From Roseimaritima multifibrata (lineage in GTDB: Bacteria; Planctomycetota; Planctomycetia; Pirellulales; Pirellulaceae), in NCBI RefSeq assembly GCF_007741495.1, contig NZ_CP036262.1, positions 4,712,001 to 4,776,000 on the forward strand: 64,000 nt of DNA, written 5' to 3'. Below, one piece after another: positions 17,474 to 26,698 of the stretch. Numbering within the stretch: position 1 is the first letter of the stretch; the number at the start of each line of letters is the position of its first letter. The notes beneath the pieces were generated by a model. That model was not told where the DNA came from and made no database searches. It was given only the letters and a program-made list of their open reading frames with translations. The position numbers were made by a program, and so were the translations under genes.

Positions 17474-19570
17474 ATGACAGACTCCAGCGCTCCGCTTCCT
17501 TGGAAACATATTTCTAAAACGCTGACGCAATACGCACCTCTATGGGGGGGAACCGTCGTTCTATTCACGGTTTTCGGCATAGGGTATGCGCTTTTCAGCA
17601 GCGACTATTGGTCGGCCAGCCAACCACTGGTTCTTCGCGATGAAGCGACCGGATCGGTGGAACGACTCGGCCGATTTGGTAGCCAAACCCAAATGAAAGC
17701 AGCCCAGGAAACGATTCTGGAAATGGCAACCAACTACGAAGTCGTCGCCGAAGCCCTCCGCGCAATCGGTCCCGAAGACGGGAGCGATGATCCGCAGTGG
17801 CCATCAAGCAGCCTTGTCCGTGGAATTGCCAATCACCATGTCAATGTTCGGGCCCCACAAGGAAGTGAATTCGGAAACACCGAAGTCGTCTACCTTCAAA
17901 CTCAAGCGACGACTCCCGAACGGGCAGCCAAACTATGTCAGGCGGTTTACGAAAGCCTCGCACACCGGCTGCGCACCGTCCGGCAACTGCGTGCCGACAG
18001 CATCGTGGAAGAACTTCGCCAAGCCCGTGAACTGGCCGCCGAAAAATTGGCCGATGTGACTTCCGAACTAAAAGAAATTGAAATCGCTTTTGGAAGTGAC
18101 CTCGCCGACCTGCGAAGCCTAAGCGAAACGTTTGGCGATGGCGGTGGACGACGCTTGCTAGACGAGACCTTGCGTGAACAACAGGCTGCCGAACTGGAAC
18201 TGGAACAGCTGGAATCGTTGCATCAGCTATTGGTCGCCGGTCGCGAAGATCCACAAAAACTTCTCGTCTCCGGTGGCGATTTACTTAGCGCACAACCCAG
18301 CCTGCTCCGCATGAAAGACGGCCTGATCCAAGCTCAGCTGGAATCCTCGCAACTTTCCGGTCGGTATACCGACGTGCATCCACGCCTGCGTGCAGCGATC
18401 GAAACCGAAAACGAAATCCGCCAGAAACTACAGAAAGAAACCGGGGCCGTCGTGGATGCGATGCAGCCTCAACTGACTCTTGGACGCGATAAAGTCAAAC
18501 GACTTCAACAGAAACAACAACGCCTTACCGAACGCCTAGATCGGTTGGCACACGTCCGTGCCGACTATGCACACCTCGCGTCCGAAGTCAAACATCGCAC
18601 CGATTTACTCGCCCAAGCCGACAAAGCTTTGACCGAAGCTCAAGCCAGCAGTGCTTCGTCAACTTCGGTCAATCTGCTTGCCGAACTGGGACCGCCGGTT
18701 GTCTCCGACAGCCCGATCGGAACCTCTGGCAGTATTTTGACGATAGGCTCTGCAACGGCGGGCCTACTGTTTGGGCTTGGTGCTGTTTTCTTAGTGGCTC
18801 CCGGACCAAATACAACAGGGCGTGGACGTCGTTGGTCGGACATCATCAGTGGGCGTCGTGCAACCGATCGGGGCGGCAGCGTTTCCGCTTCTGCAGTGCC
18901 TCCCGGTGTCGACCGACGCGCCAATCGATCTCCCGGAACCCCACAGCAATCGGACGTTCCCGCGACCGTCATGCCCATGCCTGTAGGTCGGCGTGCCAGC
19001 GACCAGATCGCCCCAAACAATCCGCCATCCCAACAGCCCGCCGCTCCGCCAGCATTCGCACCAGCCCCGCTGAAATCGGACGCAGCTCAATCTCGGGCAA
19101 TCGATACCAATCCAACGGCCAGCGTTCCCAACGCCTCCCCAACCAATCCGAAACTACCCCCGCTTGTTTACCGGGATACGACAGCGACAGGGAATTCCGC
19201 CCCTGCGGAAACGCCCCCTTCGAATGAAACGACCCCGCCGTCCAAACCGGAAGCGACTCCTTCTTCGCCGAAGGAGACTCCCACGGTTCGCAATATCCAA
19301 CCGGTGATCGCTTCACGAAAACCGAAATTGCACGAAATCTGGCAGGAAGTCCAGACGAAGGGAGCCTCAAAAACCGATTCGAAAAAGCCGCGAAGAGCAA
19401 AGCGATCTCAAACCGCCGAATCGGCGACCCCAGAAGAAACCGCTCCAAAGGACGGTCCCTTAGCCGACATCCATTCAACGATCTCGCTAGATGAACCCTC
19501 TCTCAAACGGGCGATGGATGTGAGTGCATTTCCCGGAGACCGACGTCGCCATACTCGCGACGATTCCTAG
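17474..19570 (+). CDS. Wzz/GNVR-type polysaccharide co-polymerase-like protein
   Basis: 698 residues. An N-terminal membrane helix (WGGTVVLFTVFGIGYALF) leads into a Wzz-like beta-region (WSASQPLVLRDEA), a long helical/coiled-coil part from ~170 to ~400 (EELRQARELAAEKLADVTSELKE and GNVR-like segments), and a second membrane helix near 420-440 (GSILTIGSATAGLLFGLGAVFLV). The last ~250 residues are a Pro/Ala/Ser/Thr-rich, disordered cytoplasmic tail without the Walker motifs of a fused BY-kinase. Proteins of this class set the chain length of exported polysaccharide with a polymerase and kinase; neither is adjacent here. A G7 tract occurs at codons 23-25. Confidence 0.83.
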   Translation: MTDSSAPLPWKHISKTLTQYAPLWGGTVVLFTVFGIGYALFSSDYWSASQPLVLRDEATGSVERLGRFGSQTQMKAAQETILEMATNYEVVAEALRAIGPEDGSDDPQWPSSSLVRGIANHHVNVRAPQGSEFGNTEVVYLQTQATTPERAAKLCQAVYESLAHRLRTVRQLRADSIVEELRQARELAAEKLADVTSELKEIEIAFGSDLADLRSLSETFGDGGGRRLLDETLREQQAAELELEQLESLHQLLVAGREDPQKLLVSGGDLLSAQPSLLRMKDGLIQAQLESSQLSGRYTDVHPRLRAAIETENEIRQKLQKETGAVVDAMQPQLTLGRDKVKRLQQKQQRLTERLDRLAHVRADYAHLASEVKHRTDLLAQADKALTEAQASSASSTSVNLLAELGPPVVSDSPIGTSGSILTIGSATAGLLFGLGAVFLVAPGPNTTGRGRRWSDIISGRRATDRGGSVSASAVPPGVDRRANRSPGTPQQSDVPATVMPMPVGRRASDQIAPNNPPSQQPAAPPAFAPAPLKSDAAQSRAIDTNPTASVPNASPTNPKLPPLVYRDTTATGNSAPAETPPSNETTPPSKPEATPSSPKETPTVRNIQPVIASRKPKLHEIWQEVQTKGASKTDSKKPRRAKRSQTAESATPEETAPKDGPLADIHSTISLDEPSLKRAMDVSAFPGDRRRHTRDDS

Positions 19571-19587
19571 GCATTAAACTGACGGAA

Positions 19588-19610
19588 GAGGAAAGGTTTT
19601 CCTCGTTTTC
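19588..19610 (+). terminator. Rho-independent-like terminator after Wzz-like gene
   Basis: GAGGAAA and TTTCCTC form a 7-bp stem with a short loop, followed by a T-rich stretch (GTTTTC). It sits 18 bp after the stop codon of the Wzz-like gene. Confidence 0.55.
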
Positions 19611-19640
19611 ATCCGTTCGTTTTTGCACAGGACTTTTCGC

Positions 19641-20033
19641 TTGAATTCTCCACAAATTTTTCTGGCGGCAAAACGCTATGCCGTCGCCGGGGCATCGACC
19701 GATCGGCAGAAGTACGGAAACAAAGTTTTCCGAGCGTTAAAAGAATCGGGCCGAGACGTAGCGCCGCTAAATCCCAAAGCAGATCAAGTCGAAGGGATCA
19801 CCGCATTCACAGCGATAAGCGACCTCCCCACGCTGCCTGAATCGCTCTCAGTCGTTACCCCTCCAATCGTTTCCCGACAGTTGACCGAATTAGCGATCGA
19901 ACTAGGCGTCTTGAATATCTGGTTCCAACCAGGCGCCGAAGATGCCGAGGCCAGCCGACTAGCTCGCTCCGCCGGACTGAACGTCATCGACGACGGCAGC
20001 TGTCTATTGGTGCTATTAGCACTAGAAAAATAG
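19641..20033 (+). CDS. CoA-binding protein (YccU family)
   Basis: About 130 residues from a TTG at 19641 (AGGA nine bases upstream); a TTG at 19623 would add six residues and lacks a site. The family signature is clear: AAKRYAVAGASTDRQKYGNKVFRALKESGRDVAPLNPKADQVEG gives the Rossmann-like CoA-binding segment, followed by VVTPPIVSRQLTELAIELGVLNIWFQPGAED and the C-terminal GLNVIDDGSCLLV. It is a stand-alone succinyl-CoA-synthetase-like CoA-binding domain. The precise role of YccU proteins is not established. Confidence 0.9.
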   Translation: MNSPQIFLAAKRYAVAGASTDRQKYGNKVFRALKESGRDVAPLNPKADQVEGITAFTAISDLPTLPESLSVVTPPIVSRQLTELAIELGVLNIWFQPGAEDAEASRLARSAGLNVIDDGSCLLVLLALEK

Positions 20034-20413
20034 CGACCAAAAAACATGCACTTGCTATGGAGCCCAAAGCGCTAAGATTTCTTAGCGGCAGGGTGCAAGC
20101 TCTCCGGCCCGGCAAGCAGCAACAAAACAAAAAAACACCCACAAGACCAGATCGCTCTGAACTCATCCGGCCCCGCGTGACGAATGCCCTTTTTGCTCGG
20201 GACGTGAAATTTATAGGTAACGGAAGTCTGGCTCCGAATCGGCATGGATTGCTTCCGCCCCGCTTGGTTTGGAATGCGTTGTGTCGACGCTCCTACCCCA
20301 CAGGCTACCGAAAGAGTTCCGTTTCCGGGCTTGCCCCTGCGGACTCACTATTGGCGGCGATCCACTTATGCAATCGATATGCGGCTCTCCGCCAGCCCCA
20401 AACGCCAAAAACC
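20034..20413. other. Intergenic with one degenerate REP-like element
   Basis: No gene supported. Near 20077-20110 a diverged copy of the REP-like element occurs (TTAGCGGCAGGGTGCAAGCT): the five-base stem keeps pairing through G-T wobbles around a GCAA loop. Otherwise I see nothing. Confidence 0.5.
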
Positions 20414-20659
20414 CTATTCTTCTGAACACCCGTGATGCGGCTTCGCGGGCATCGCCAGAAACGCTGCGATGCCGAGCAACGACCAGACGACAAGCAGCGG
20501 AGTAAAACAACGATAGAAGGTCGCCACCCCTTCCTGTCCAGCAGCGTTATCGGGCATAAACAGCTCCGCCACCACAATCGATGCCACAGATCCGCTGACC
20601 ACCAAGACGCTAACAGCTAAAAAGCCAATCGCCTGCAAACGCGTTTTAAAGAGAGACAT
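20414..20659 (-). CDS. Small two-helix membrane protein, unknown
   Basis: 81 residues from ATG 20659 (AGGTG just upstream). Two strong membrane segments: IGFLAVSVLVVSGSVASIVVA and FTPLLVVWSLLGIAAFLAM, with a short loop between and a C-terminal KPHHGCSEE. No family recognised. Codon use resembles the surrounding genes. A longer frame from 20758 lacks a matching site and adds an unlikely N-terminus. Confidence 0.6.
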   Translation of the reverse strand: MSLFKTRLQAIGFLAVSVLVVSGSVASIVVAELFMPDNAAGQEGVATFYRCFTPLLVVWSLLGIAAFLAMPAKPHHGCSEE

Positions 20660-20835
20660 CGCTTCAGCACCTAAAAGAGAAACACGCGCCACGCAACGCC
20701 ACGGTCGAATATTGCGGCCAGAACTCGCTGGGGGGTTCATTGCCAAACGCCCCTGCATTCTATCACCAATCCTCGCATCGGAAAAATCCGGTATCGACAG
20801 AAAGCCACCTGATCCTTCTCGGTGCGTTCAACCTG

Positions 20836-21096
20836 CTAGTCAGGCGGGTGCCCAAACAGAGCGTACCGAGCAAAGTGGACGAGTCCCGCAAAACGGTAGC
20901 TCGGATCAACGTATCGTTCGATGACGTAGAACGCGAAGTAGTAGGCACGGCAAAACGCCCAGATCGAAATCGCCAGAAGCACTACCGACCGCAAATCCGG
21001 ACGACTGGCGAGCAGCAATCCAGACGCTAGGATTCCCATCCCGATGAACAGACCACCTTTTAGCCAAATCATTTTCGGATTCGTCAGATTTTGCAT
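20836..21096 (-). CDS. Small membrane protein, unknown
   Basis: 86 residues. Two hydrophobic helices (WLKGGLFIGMGILASGLLLA and LRSVVLLAISIWAFCRAYYFAFYVI) followed by YVDPSYRFAGLVHFARYALFG, a tail typical of short planctomycete membrane proteins of unknown role. The start lies 12 bp after the stop of the sialidase-like gene on the same strand, so it is probably translated from that transcript. Confidence 0.68.
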   Translation of the reverse strand: MQNLTNPKMIWLKGGLFIGMGILASGLLLASRPDLRSVVLLAISIWAFCRAYYFAFYVIERYVDPSYRFAGLVHFARYALFGHPPD

Positions 21097-21108
21097 CGGG
21101 ATATTGCT

Positions 21109-22284
21109 CTATTCCATCGGTACTTTCTGATCAATCTCTTCCAGTTTAAACCGGGTGGTCATGACCGAGTGCTTCTCTGGCCCTGGGCGATACTTGACAT
21201 AGGTGGTGGCGACAAACGTCCCATCGGGAAGCAAATCGAATCCGGAATAGCCACAATCACTTGCGGCGTTACTGTGAAACAATTTGATTCTGTATTCCCC
21301 CTCTCGATTCGTGACGACATCTTCGTACGTACCAACCCAGGCAATGAAATGGCCGTGAGTCTTCGACGATTTTGCAGTGTCACGCATCACCATGACCAGC
21401 CGTCCATCCGGAGCGTAAAGCATCTTTGGACGGTGACCGGTCAACGCAGCCGGCAAAGGTCGCACCTTGCTCCAGTTCTTGCCCCCATCATCACTGACCG
21501 AAAACAGCGAGTGGAAAGTTTCGTTGCGAAGCACCATCAACAACTGCTTCTCGTCGGGTGACTTGATGACCGCCGGTTGCCCCCAACGCGACTGAGTCCG
21601 AACCACCGGCCGCTCCGGCGACCACGTAAGCCCACCATCAAGCGATTCGGCTTGCCAAATATAGGGATCCGCATCGGGCCGATTGAGTGCAAACGGACCA
21701 CGTCGATCGCACCACATCACCAAACGTTTTCCTTCATCAAACGACATGATCGTCTTTGGCGCGCACTCCGCGGTTAAACCAGTATCCTTCATCGGAGTCC
21801 AGGTCACTCCGCCATCTTCCGAGTACGCCTGACGCAAACGCCCTTCGAAATCACGGCCACCAAACACAAAGATCCGTCCGACACCTTCGGGATCGACCAG
21901 ATAGTGAATCGTAGGAGTGGTTTGTCTAACCTGAGTCCAGTTTGCCGGGACATCCAGCAAACCGCTCCAAGTCTTGCCACCGTCATCGCTACGCGAAAGC
22001 GGACCAAGGTACCCCGCGTGATTGATCGACCAGGTACAGAACATCGTCTTGCCATCCGGAAGCAAAACAGTGCAGGGGTGCCCCTGATAAATTTCAGTCG
22101 TTCCTTGCGCAACGACCGAGTGACGCTCGGTCTCATCCGAAATATCAAATGTCGGAATCGATATCGTCGCGGGGGCAACGTTCGCTTCCCCTTCGTTACC
22201 GGTTACTGAACTGGGGTTCCAAGCGAAAAACAGGAAAGCGAAAGACGTCGTATAAAGAGCCAAGCAAAATTTGTGGGCTGACAT
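21109..22284 (-). CDS. Secreted sialidase-like BNR-repeat protein
   Basis: 391 residues, signal peptide at the N-terminus (FCLALYTTSFAFLFFAW). Four Asp-box motifs (S-x-D-x-G-x-x-W) are visible: SRSDDGGKTWSG, SEDGGVTWTP, SLDGGLTWSP and SDDGGKNWSK, spaced as in six-bladed BNR propellers. Arg residues of the sialidase arginine triad may be present (MWCDRRGPF; VMRDTAKSS) but I cannot confirm them, so the activity may be on sialic acid or another sugar. Sulfated or host-derived polysaccharide use is common in these bacteria. No sulfatase is adjacent. Confidence 0.85.
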   Translation of the reverse strand: MSAHKFCLALYTTSFAFLFFAWNPSSVTGNEGEANVAPATISIPTFDISDETERHSVVAQGTTEIYQGHPCTVLLPDGKTMFCTWSINHAGYLGPLSRSDDGGKTWSGLLDVPANWTQVRQTTPTIHYLVDPEGVGRIFVFGGRDFEGRLRQAYSEDGGVTWTPMKDTGLTAECAPKTIMSFDEGKRLVMWCDRRGPFALNRPDADPYIWQAESLDGGLTWSPERPVVRTQSRWGQPAVIKSPDEKQLLMVLRNETFHSLFSVSDDGGKNWSKVRPLPAALTGHRPKMLYAPDGRLVMVMRDTAKSSKTHGHFIAWVGTYEDVVTNREGEYRIKLFHSNAASDCGYSGFDLLPDGTFVATTYVKYRPGPEKHSVMTTRFKLEEIDQKVPME

Positions 22285-22567
22285 TCATTTCCTACAGATT
22301 ACAGAGAAGTCAATTTAAGACGGCAGGTTCAGCAGAGCCACGAATCATCGCAAAGAGACTTGGCATCGACTTTTATTTGCTCATAGCTCTCAGTATAGGC
22401 AGCGAATTTGCGTTCGGTGTTGGAATCACCACACTTCACGCGGCCAGCTCGGCTTCGCGATGGCACCAATGTACCGGACGGTGTCCCCCCCCGCTCAAGC
22501 AAAAGGCTGAAATTGGGTTTGACGCAAGAAAAAGAAATCGTGTAAACGCCAGTAAAGGAGAATACCG

Positions 22568-22714
22568 ATGCGAAAAGCGATCGCCTTCATTATCTTGGCA
22601 ACCATGTGCATGGCAGGTTGCGCCGCCGTCCGAGATATGCTCTTGCCCGGCAACAGCGCCTCCGATGCAAACCGCCGGTTCTGGGACCAAACGTCAGACA
22701 ATCCTTATCGATAA
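22568..22714 (+). CDS. 48-residue lipoprotein
   Basis: A short frame preceded by AGGAG eight bases before the ATG. It encodes a lipoprotein signal (MRKAIAFIILATMCMAGC) with a perfect lipobox M-A-G-C, then only 30 mature residues (AAVRDMLLPGN, then NRRFWDQTSDNPYR at the end). Small lipoproteins with this N-terminus (GCAAVRDML) look like entericidin-sized envelope peptides; function unknown. It is easily missed because of its length. The preceding 280 bp up to the sialidase start holds no gene. Confidence 0.7.
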   Translation: MRKAIAFIILATMCMAGCAAVRDMLLPGNSASDANRRFWDQTSDNPYR

Positions 22715-23128
22715 CTGGCATATCAATCTTCACCGCCGGTTGGTTCCCAGCTCGGCCTGTTGGCAAGAAAACAGACAAAGATCCCACTCATCTTCTTGAC
22801 CACATCTTCTTGCTAGGTATGGGTGCGTTGCACGAAAAGAAAGCAACGGGATATCGCTCAGAACGAAACAATCCGTTCGAGAGCCCTTGGCCAAGCAATG
22901 CCTGCCATCGCGATTAAGAATGCGCCCGCAGCGTTCGCGGCACCGGACGCTGCGAATCCCCAATCACAAAAAGCATGGTGGGGCTGATGTTGCTTAGCGG
23001 CGGACACGATGTTCTACCGCCCGACGACACGCATGCCATCCGTCACCGCAACAACCGCCATCGCCGAAGGCCGGCGATGGCTCTGCCTAAATTTGCAGGT
23101 GGTTGCCAATCGACTAAATCACGATGGA
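22715..23128. other. Intergenic, no gene seen
   Basis: Between the small lipoprotein (plus) and the DUF1254 gene end (minus). Overlapping short frames lack starts with ribosome binding sites. I see nothing definite. Confidence 0.45.
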
Positions 23129-24769
23129 TTACTCAACCAATTCGATCTCACTTGGTTGCCAGCTTTTGTCAAAGAAAGAAGGCAATGGGCTGTAAAGCCG
23201 CAGAATGGTGAACCAGCCCTTTTCGGGATCGGTTTGAATCCAGTTACCTCGTTCGACGCCCTCTGGTTGTTGCGGCGCGAAGTAGATGACGGTCGAACCG
23301 TCGGCTTCAGCCGTCGCGGCAGGAGACGGGTAGGTCTGGCTGCCAGCACGAGGGTATTTCTGCGGCGTCTGCAACATCGAACGCGATTGGTTGTCGTATA
23401 GCGTAAACGACCAAAATGCACGTGCGGGAATACCCTTGGGAAGCGTGACTTTGTAGGTACTGGCTCCGTTAAAGGGCAGCCCTTCGGAATCAAGGAAATC
23501 CATTAGGTACTGGGAACCAACGCCGGGAATTCGCATGATCATCCCAGGCGAATCCAGCGTGTATGCATAATAGAACGCCGTTCGAGAATCGAGCGTTCGG
23601 GCGCCGGTGGGTGCGTACGGTTTGAACATTCCGTCCGCGTAAGCGGGCGGAGGCGTTTCGAAAAAGGCCCCTCCTTCGAACAGCATATTGCCCCACTGCG
23701 AGTTGGGATAATATGCCCATTCGGGATGAAGCGTAGCATACCGCCAATTCAAGACGCGACCTGCAGCGTTACCAACCGCGGCGGCATCGGCAAGGATCAT
23801 TTTCAACCGGGCATCGGGTTTAAAGGGCTTGCCGTGTTGAATGCCGATCGCCGCCAATTGGCCAGCTAGTTCAACGTCGTAACTGGTTGCTGGTTCCCGC
23901 TGAACATTCGCGTTGACCATCTCATAGAAGCCATAATCGCTTGGTGGGATCGTGTTGAACGATTTGCCCGACGCTTCGACGAATTTGGTTTCCGGCACGG
24001 GTGGGTTCTCCCCTAGCTTGACGTTTCCTTCAAGCGCTTCCGCAATGCTTGTTCCGTAGCCACCAGGTGCGTACGGGTATACCTTCATATTCTTCTTGAT
24101 GTTCTCAACCGCTGGCTTTGGATCATTATCAACCAGGAACGATCGGCCAGCATAAAGCACGCGATTGGTTCGCGAGTGGGCGACAAAATAGCCACCTTCC
24201 GGTAGAGGCCCTTCGTAACCTGGTGGGACGATCAAATACTTGCCCCCTTTGCCGCGATCGGGACCAGGTCGACCGATATCAATGATCCACGAGAACCACA
24301 TGTCATTGATAGTCCCCAATCCCGCCGGCGGTTGCTCGATAACTATCGGTCCATCGGTTAGATTGATGACGCCGATGTAATAAATCGTATCGCAGTTCGC
24401 AGTTAGGAACAGCGAGTTGGCGTCCATCAAATCGGAGAAGATGGCAATGCTGTTATCCGTTGCCCCCATATCTTCCAGGCCTTGAGCGATCGCGTACGCC
24501 GAAGCACCGCGAAAGCTGTTGTTGTAAACGTCGATCGCGTTGTTGAGCGCCAGGATGTCTTTCACTTTTTTGGCGGTTGCTTCGGTAGGCGCACCATCCT
24601 GGTACTCCAGCATTCCAAATGGACTTTTCACTTGGTCCGGAGTGTTGATGGAAGCAGGAGTCGGCGTCTCGCTTTGCGCGTGAACAACACGGTCGCCAGA
24701 AGTCATCGCCCAAGCCGCAGAGACGGCGAGGAAGCCGACGATCATGCCAGCACGACTAGAATCGATCAT
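23129..24769 (-). CDS. DUF1254/DUF1214 domain secreted protein
   Basis: About 546 residues from ATG 24769, chosen for its signal peptide (MIDSSRAGMIVGFLAVSAAWAMTSG ... VHAQ). The DUF1254 N-terminal part is recognised by NCDTIYYIGVINLTDGPIVIEQPP and WFSWIIDIGRPGPDRGKGGKYLIVPPGYEG; the C-terminal DUF1214 by KGIPARAFWSFTLYDNQSRSMLQTPQ, GSTVIYFAPQQPEGVERGNWIQTDPEKGWFTILRLYSP. Family members are periplasmic or outer-membrane-associated proteins with no proven role. The gene stands alone on the minus strand. Confidence 0.9.
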   Translation of the reverse strand: MIDSSRAGMIVGFLAVSAAWAMTSGDRVVHAQSETPTPASINTPDQVKSPFGMLEYQDGAPTEATAKKVKDILALNNAIDVYNNSFRGASAYAIAQGLEDMGATDNSIAIFSDLMDANSLFLTANCDTIYYIGVINLTDGPIVIEQPPAGLGTINDMWFSWIIDIGRPGPDRGKGGKYLIVPPGYEGPLPEGGYFVAHSRTNRVLYAGRSFLVDNDPKPAVENIKKNMKVYPYAPGGYGTSIAEALEGNVKLGENPPVPETKFVEASGKSFNTIPPSDYGFYEMVNANVQREPATSYDVELAGQLAAIGIQHGKPFKPDARLKMILADAAAVGNAAGRVLNWRYATLHPEWAYYPNSQWGNMLFEGGAFFETPPPAYADGMFKPYAPTGARTLDSRTAFYYAYTLDSPGMIMRIPGVGSQYLMDFLDSEGLPFNGASTYKVTLPKGIPARAFWSFTLYDNQSRSMLQTPQKYPRAGSQTYPSPAATAEADGSTVIYFAPQQPEGVERGNWIQTDPEKGWFTILRLYSPLPSFFDKSWQPSEIELVE

Positions 24770-25242
24770 GAAATTTTCTCGTTGTGTGAATAGAGGTGAA
24801 GAGCTTGTCAGTAGCGCCAGAACCTTGGTATCGCACCCCGGCAACGGGATCAAAATCGGTGAAACGATCCGGTTCTCAGCCGATTACGGGCGAGCCCAAA
24901 CGCCGCGTAAAGGCTGCAAGCTGTTGCAAACGTCACCTGGCTCGCAACCGCTTTAGCGATCCACATCCTAGATCTCTCGGCTGCTGCAAGCAATGCAAGC
25001 AATACGCTCAAGCCCTATTACACCTAGCGCCGCGACTTAAGCGGAACGAACATTCCATCCAAACCTTACCGATTGACAGTTCGACGTCGGAACAACGGAA
25101 TGAATCGTTAAAAGTTCAAACTCGACTTAAGAAACACCGAGAGAAACAAGCCCACCAATCCTAGGTGTGCACCAGTGCACGCGGGACTTGGTCGCTGGAC
25201 GTTGAAGATTAAAGATCCAATCACACTTTCTTCACGCAACCA
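24770..25242. other. Intergenic, no gene seen
   Basis: Upstream region of the DUF1254 gene and downstream of the esterase gene. Nothing else identified; a few Ser/Arg-rich frames are chance. Confidence 0.45.
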
Positions 25243-26475
25243 TCATCGCTTCTTGAAATGCCGATCCGCAAACTTAAGATATTGCTCCCAATCGAACGCG
25301 GTGACATCGTGAGCTCCTGTTCGCAGGTGATACCCGATGGTTGTATGAATCGGTTGATCAGGTGCGGGCAGTCTATCCTGCGATAAAGCAGGTTTATCGA
25401 AGAGCTGATAAACCGGGCTCGCGTGCCTCGCGGCGAGGAATTCACCTTTCGGGTCTGCCCAACGATCGTTCGTCGCACTCGCAACGTAGAGCGGTCGCGG
25501 CGCGATAAGCGCCATCAGCATGTGTTGATCGACAGGAAGCGTCGCTTCTTTCTGCTGGTACTGGTGATGATTAGTACAGAACCAATAACCAACGGGTTTG
25601 AGCATGTGATGAATCCGTTCTCCATAACAGCGCCGATAAAGTGCCGCTCCGCCACAACCGGAATCATTACTGATCGTCATCGCAAAACGAGTGTCTTGTG
25701 CCCCAGCCCAAAGCGCTGCTTTCCCGAGTCTCGAATGGCCAATCACCGCGACCTTCGACGCATCAACCTGTTCGTCCGTTTCCAAATAGTCCAGAATCCG
25801 TGATAGACTCCAAGCCCAAGCACCGATGGAACCCCACTCGGTAGGTTCAGGCTTTGCTTGGCCTTCCCGATAGAACAGAGGATGAATTCCATCGGTGAAA
25901 TCATGTCGATAATTGTCTGGATCGACCTGATCGCGGTGAACCGTCGCGAGTGCATAGCCTCGCCCGATAACCTTTTCTACCTGCCAGCGACTTGCATACG
26001 CGCCGCGCTCCTTCCCCGTGTCTCGTTCGATGATTGCCGGGTCAGCGTGGACCGTATGATTTCCGCTGAAATTCAAACCAACGAATCCCGCGACAGGCCC
26101 TACCGTGTTGTTCGGAAGGTACACCAAGATATCGATCCGATATTCTTCATCTCCGAAGAACGCGGCGATTTGTTTACGAGTCGCAGCACCGCCAAGTGCA
26201 TTCGAATCGGACTCAACCAGCTCGTACCGCACTGACAATTTTTGACTTGGCGTAGCTCCATAAACCGAATCTTCAAACAACCGCTGAACTTCTGCCCGTC
26301 GATAAGCAACCCATTCGTCTCGACCAACCGGCTGGCCCGCATTGTCAATGCATGCGTTCGGCAATTCGTACGCAGGAACTTTTGACTCGTCGTAGTTGGT
26401 GTCCGCGGGTTCTTTTGCGATGGATATCGAAGGACCTATAACAAGTAGGGTTACCAACATCGAGATACGAAACAT
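25243..26475 (-). CDS. Secreted CE15-like glucuronoyl esterase / alpha-beta hydrolase
   Basis: 410 residues with a signal peptide (MFRISMLVTLLVIGPSISIA). It matches carbohydrate esterase family 15: the GLNFSGNHTV oxyanion segment, nucleophile motif GHSRLGKAALWAGAQDTRFA (G-x-S-R-x-G-K), SNDSGCGGAAL next to it, and a late HDVTAFDW with the catalytic His; conserved QVDPDNYRHDF also fits. CE15 enzymes cut ester bonds between lignin alcohols and 4-O-methyl-glucuronic acid; environmental homologues act on other uronate esters. It precedes an SGNH hydrolase with the same orientation. Confidence 0.87.
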   Translation of the reverse strand: MFRISMLVTLLVIGPSISIAKEPADTNYDESKVPAYELPNACIDNAGQPVGRDEWVAYRRAEVQRLFEDSVYGATPSQKLSVRYELVESDSNALGGAATRKQIAAFFGDEEYRIDILVYLPNNTVGPVAGFVGLNFSGNHTVHADPAIIERDTGKERGAYASRWQVEKVIGRGYALATVHRDQVDPDNYRHDFTDGIHPLFYREGQAKPEPTEWGSIGAWAWSLSRILDYLETDEQVDASKVAVIGHSRLGKAALWAGAQDTRFAMTISNDSGCGGAALYRRCYGERIHHMLKPVGYWFCTNHHQYQQKEATLPVDQHMLMALIAPRPLYVASATNDRWADPKGEFLAARHASPVYQLFDKPALSQDRLPAPDQPIHTTIGYHLRTGAHDVTAFDWEQYLKFADRHFKKR

Positions 26476-26698
26476 GCTTTACTGATCCTATACAACGCTT
26501 CTGCGAACTCACTCGCGACAGGCAGTGACCATCCGTAGAATTGGCGGCAATTTTGTTAAACCTCAGCATACGTACGATGGTGGCCTCGAGCAACAATTTG
26601 CAGACAGGAATCGTTACGCTTCAGCATCCGCATATTGCCGTCGCCCGATACGCCAGCGATGCCGATGCTGCCAAGAGGAAATGCACTCCCTCTCTTTC

